Assembly (NCBI GenBank): GCA_030705745.1
Contig: JAUZPT010000184.1
Location: 1 to 6,293 of the forward strand
Length of the DNA: 6,293 bases
Source: Bacillota bacterium
GTDB lineage: Bacteria; Bacillota; Bacilli; Bacillales; Cytobacillaceae
Reading direction: 5' to 3'
This document shows, in pieces, positions 5,706-6,293 of the stretch; positions within the stretch are counted from its first letter, which is position 1, and each line of letters opens with the position of its first letter. The notes under the pieces were generated by a model. It was given only the letters and a program-made list of their open reading frames with translations, did not search any database and was not told the DNA's origin. Position numbers and translations under genes: made by a program.

Positions 5706-6080
5706 ATGTTTAAACGAAAAGAGTCTGACCAAATTGAATATGAATTTGTGTCTATTGATGAATTGGTACCTGAGGATCATGTGCCTCGTTTGATTGATAA
5801 ATTTATCGATTATTCGTTTCTTCTTGAAAAGGTAAGGTTAAATCGCTTATCTAAATCAGGAAAAATGCTTTATAAATTTAGGAAGGAGAAAATTGAGCGA
5901 AGCTTCGCAGACTCTAAAGAGCTGCATGGGCTTCGCTACTGCCGGTTACGGGGATTGAAGAATGCTTTCGATCAGGTTCTTCTTACTGCAGCTTGCAAAA
6001 ATCTAAAAAAGATTGCAACACATTTAGCAAGGTCGGAAATGGTGTGTTGCAATTCTTTAGGTCGAGTTGCCTCCTGTTGA
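5706..6080 (+). pseudogene. IS1182-type transposase remnant with the catalytic core deleted in frame
   Basis: A 124-codon open frame begins at ATG 5706 behind a weak GGTGA site. Residues 1-44 match the N-terminus of IS1182-family transposases as I recall them ([13 protein letters not shown], then [10 protein letters not shown]). Residues 45-109 match the C-terminal end ([39 protein letters not shown] in family order, closing [17 protein letters not shown]). Of the DDE triad only the last Glu (Glu64, in [10 protein letters not shown]) remains; the family is usually about 450-500 residues, so some 350 are missing. The join falls at EKVR (41-44), a motif that in relatives I recall near both breakpoints, suggesting deletion between short repeats. 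The last 15 residues look foreign and the TGA lies inside repeat copy 2. It cannot encode an active transposase; whether the short protein is made is unknown. Confidence 0.85.
6012..6053. repeat. Inverted repeat at the 3' end of the transposase remnant
   Basis: ATTGCAACACA (6012-6022) and TGTGTTGCAAT (6043-6053) are perfect 11-bp arms around a 20-base spacer. The similarity continues inward (TTT against AAA after a 2-base offset) and outward (AAAG against CTTT after a 1-base offset), so the total inverted match is near 18 bp. The left arm encodes the conserved KIATH stretch and the right arm encodes residues with no family match, so the right arm looks like an inverted copy of the left. It is not followed by a T-run and is not called a terminator. 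Confidence 0.6.
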
Positions 6081-6206
6081 TTGGAGCGGAGGGCACTCGA
6101 CTCCTGCGGGATCAAGAGGAGGTCACTGGAGACCCCGCAGGCGCCGAGGAGGCTTCAGGACCTCCCCGCGGAAAGCGAGTGACCGGAGCGGAAATCAACA
6201 GGACCA
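6076..6206 (+). repeat. GC-rich interspersed palindromic repeat, copy 2
   Basis: This is the second copy of the element at 5506-5640, in the opposite orientation. It starts GTTGATTGGAGCGGA and ends GGAGCGGAAATCAACAGGACCA; the TGGTC-type outer end is also shared with copy 1 (TGGTCTGTTGATT there). Its ends pair with each other (GTTGATT with AATCAAC, then GGAGCGG with CCGGAGCGG-type sequence imperfectly), and ACTCCTGCGGG pairs with CCCCGCAGG. It supplies the TGA that ends the transposase remnant. It does not encode a protein I would support; the reading frame through it is low-complexity Gly/Ala/Arg-type translation of the repeat. Confidence 0.88.
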
Positions 6207-6293
6207 TTATCAAGGACTATCACTAAATTAGATAGTAAGATTCTAAGAAAATTAAAAATTGTCGAGAAAATACCCCTTTATCAACAATCTTTC
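6207..6293. other. AT-rich right edge without recognised features
   Basis: Eighty-seven bases after repeat copy 2 are AT-rich and show no convincing coding frame, hairpin with T-run, or promoter. The far end of the insertion sequence might be expected here, but I see no inverted match to the left-hand flank of the remnant outside the GC-rich repeats. Confidence 0.4.

Noticed and set aside
5466..5780. Frames on both strands across repeat copy 1 (5466-5780 minus, 5485-5679 plus)
   Set aside because: They translate the GC-rich palindrome into Arg/Pro/Ala/Gly-rich low-complexity sequence, with no ribosome site and no family resemblance.
5506..6206. CRISPR array or toxin-antitoxin unit
   Set aside because: There are only two repeat copies, in inverted orientation, about 130 bp long and 435 bp apart, with no spacers, no cas-like gene and no toxin-like or antitoxin-like small ORF.
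5993..6226. A 77-codon plus-strand frame through the end of the transposase remnant and repeat copy 2
   Set aside because: It is out of frame with the conserved transposase C-terminus and mostly consists of translated repeat.

Overview
The window looks like chromosomal DNA of a low-GC Gram-positive bacterium, most likely a member of the Bacillaceae. Support comes from the AT-rich base composition, strong AGGAGG-type ribosome binding sites, rho-independent terminators, a BcrAB-type ABC transporter next to a two-component system, an IS1182-type transposase remnant, and two copies of a GC-rich interspersed palindrome that I recall from many Bacillaceae genomes. The genus cannot be fixed from the sequence alone.

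Region 1 (1-560): the left edge holds the 5' part of a multi-pass membrane protein gene on the minus strand. The frame is open to the window edge. It has its own extended -10 promoter, and a terminator (about 496-535) separates it from the operon upstream.

Region 2 (564-5333): a five-gene minus-strand cluster. In transcription order it contains an exported protein of unknown function (4340-5239), an ABC ATPase (GTG start at 4269), an ABC-2-type permease that overlaps the ATPase by 17 bp, a HAMP sensor histidine kinase (1317-2786) and an OmpR/PhoB-family response regulator (564-1250). Ahead of the first gene are four tandem 9-bp elements at exactly 11-bp spacing (5292-5333), placed just upstream of a weak -10. 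This is the geometry expected of an OmpR-family binding site at an activated promoter, so the regulator at the end of the cluster may control the gene at its head. A hairpin with a poor U-tract (4293-4318) lies between the exported-protein gene and the ABC genes and may set their relative expression. The simplest reading is a cell-envelope sensing and response module: the kinase senses an extracytoplasmic cue, the regulator switches on the exported protein, and the transporter acts on an unknown substrate.

Region 3 (5376-6293): a decayed mobile-DNA area. It has a minus-strand terminator-like hairpin, then two inverted copies of the GC-rich palindromic repeat (5506-5640 and 6076-6206). These bracket a 124-codon ORF made of the N-terminus and C-terminus of an IS1182-type transposase joined in frame, with the catalytic core missing. 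The last 87 bases hold no feature I can identify.
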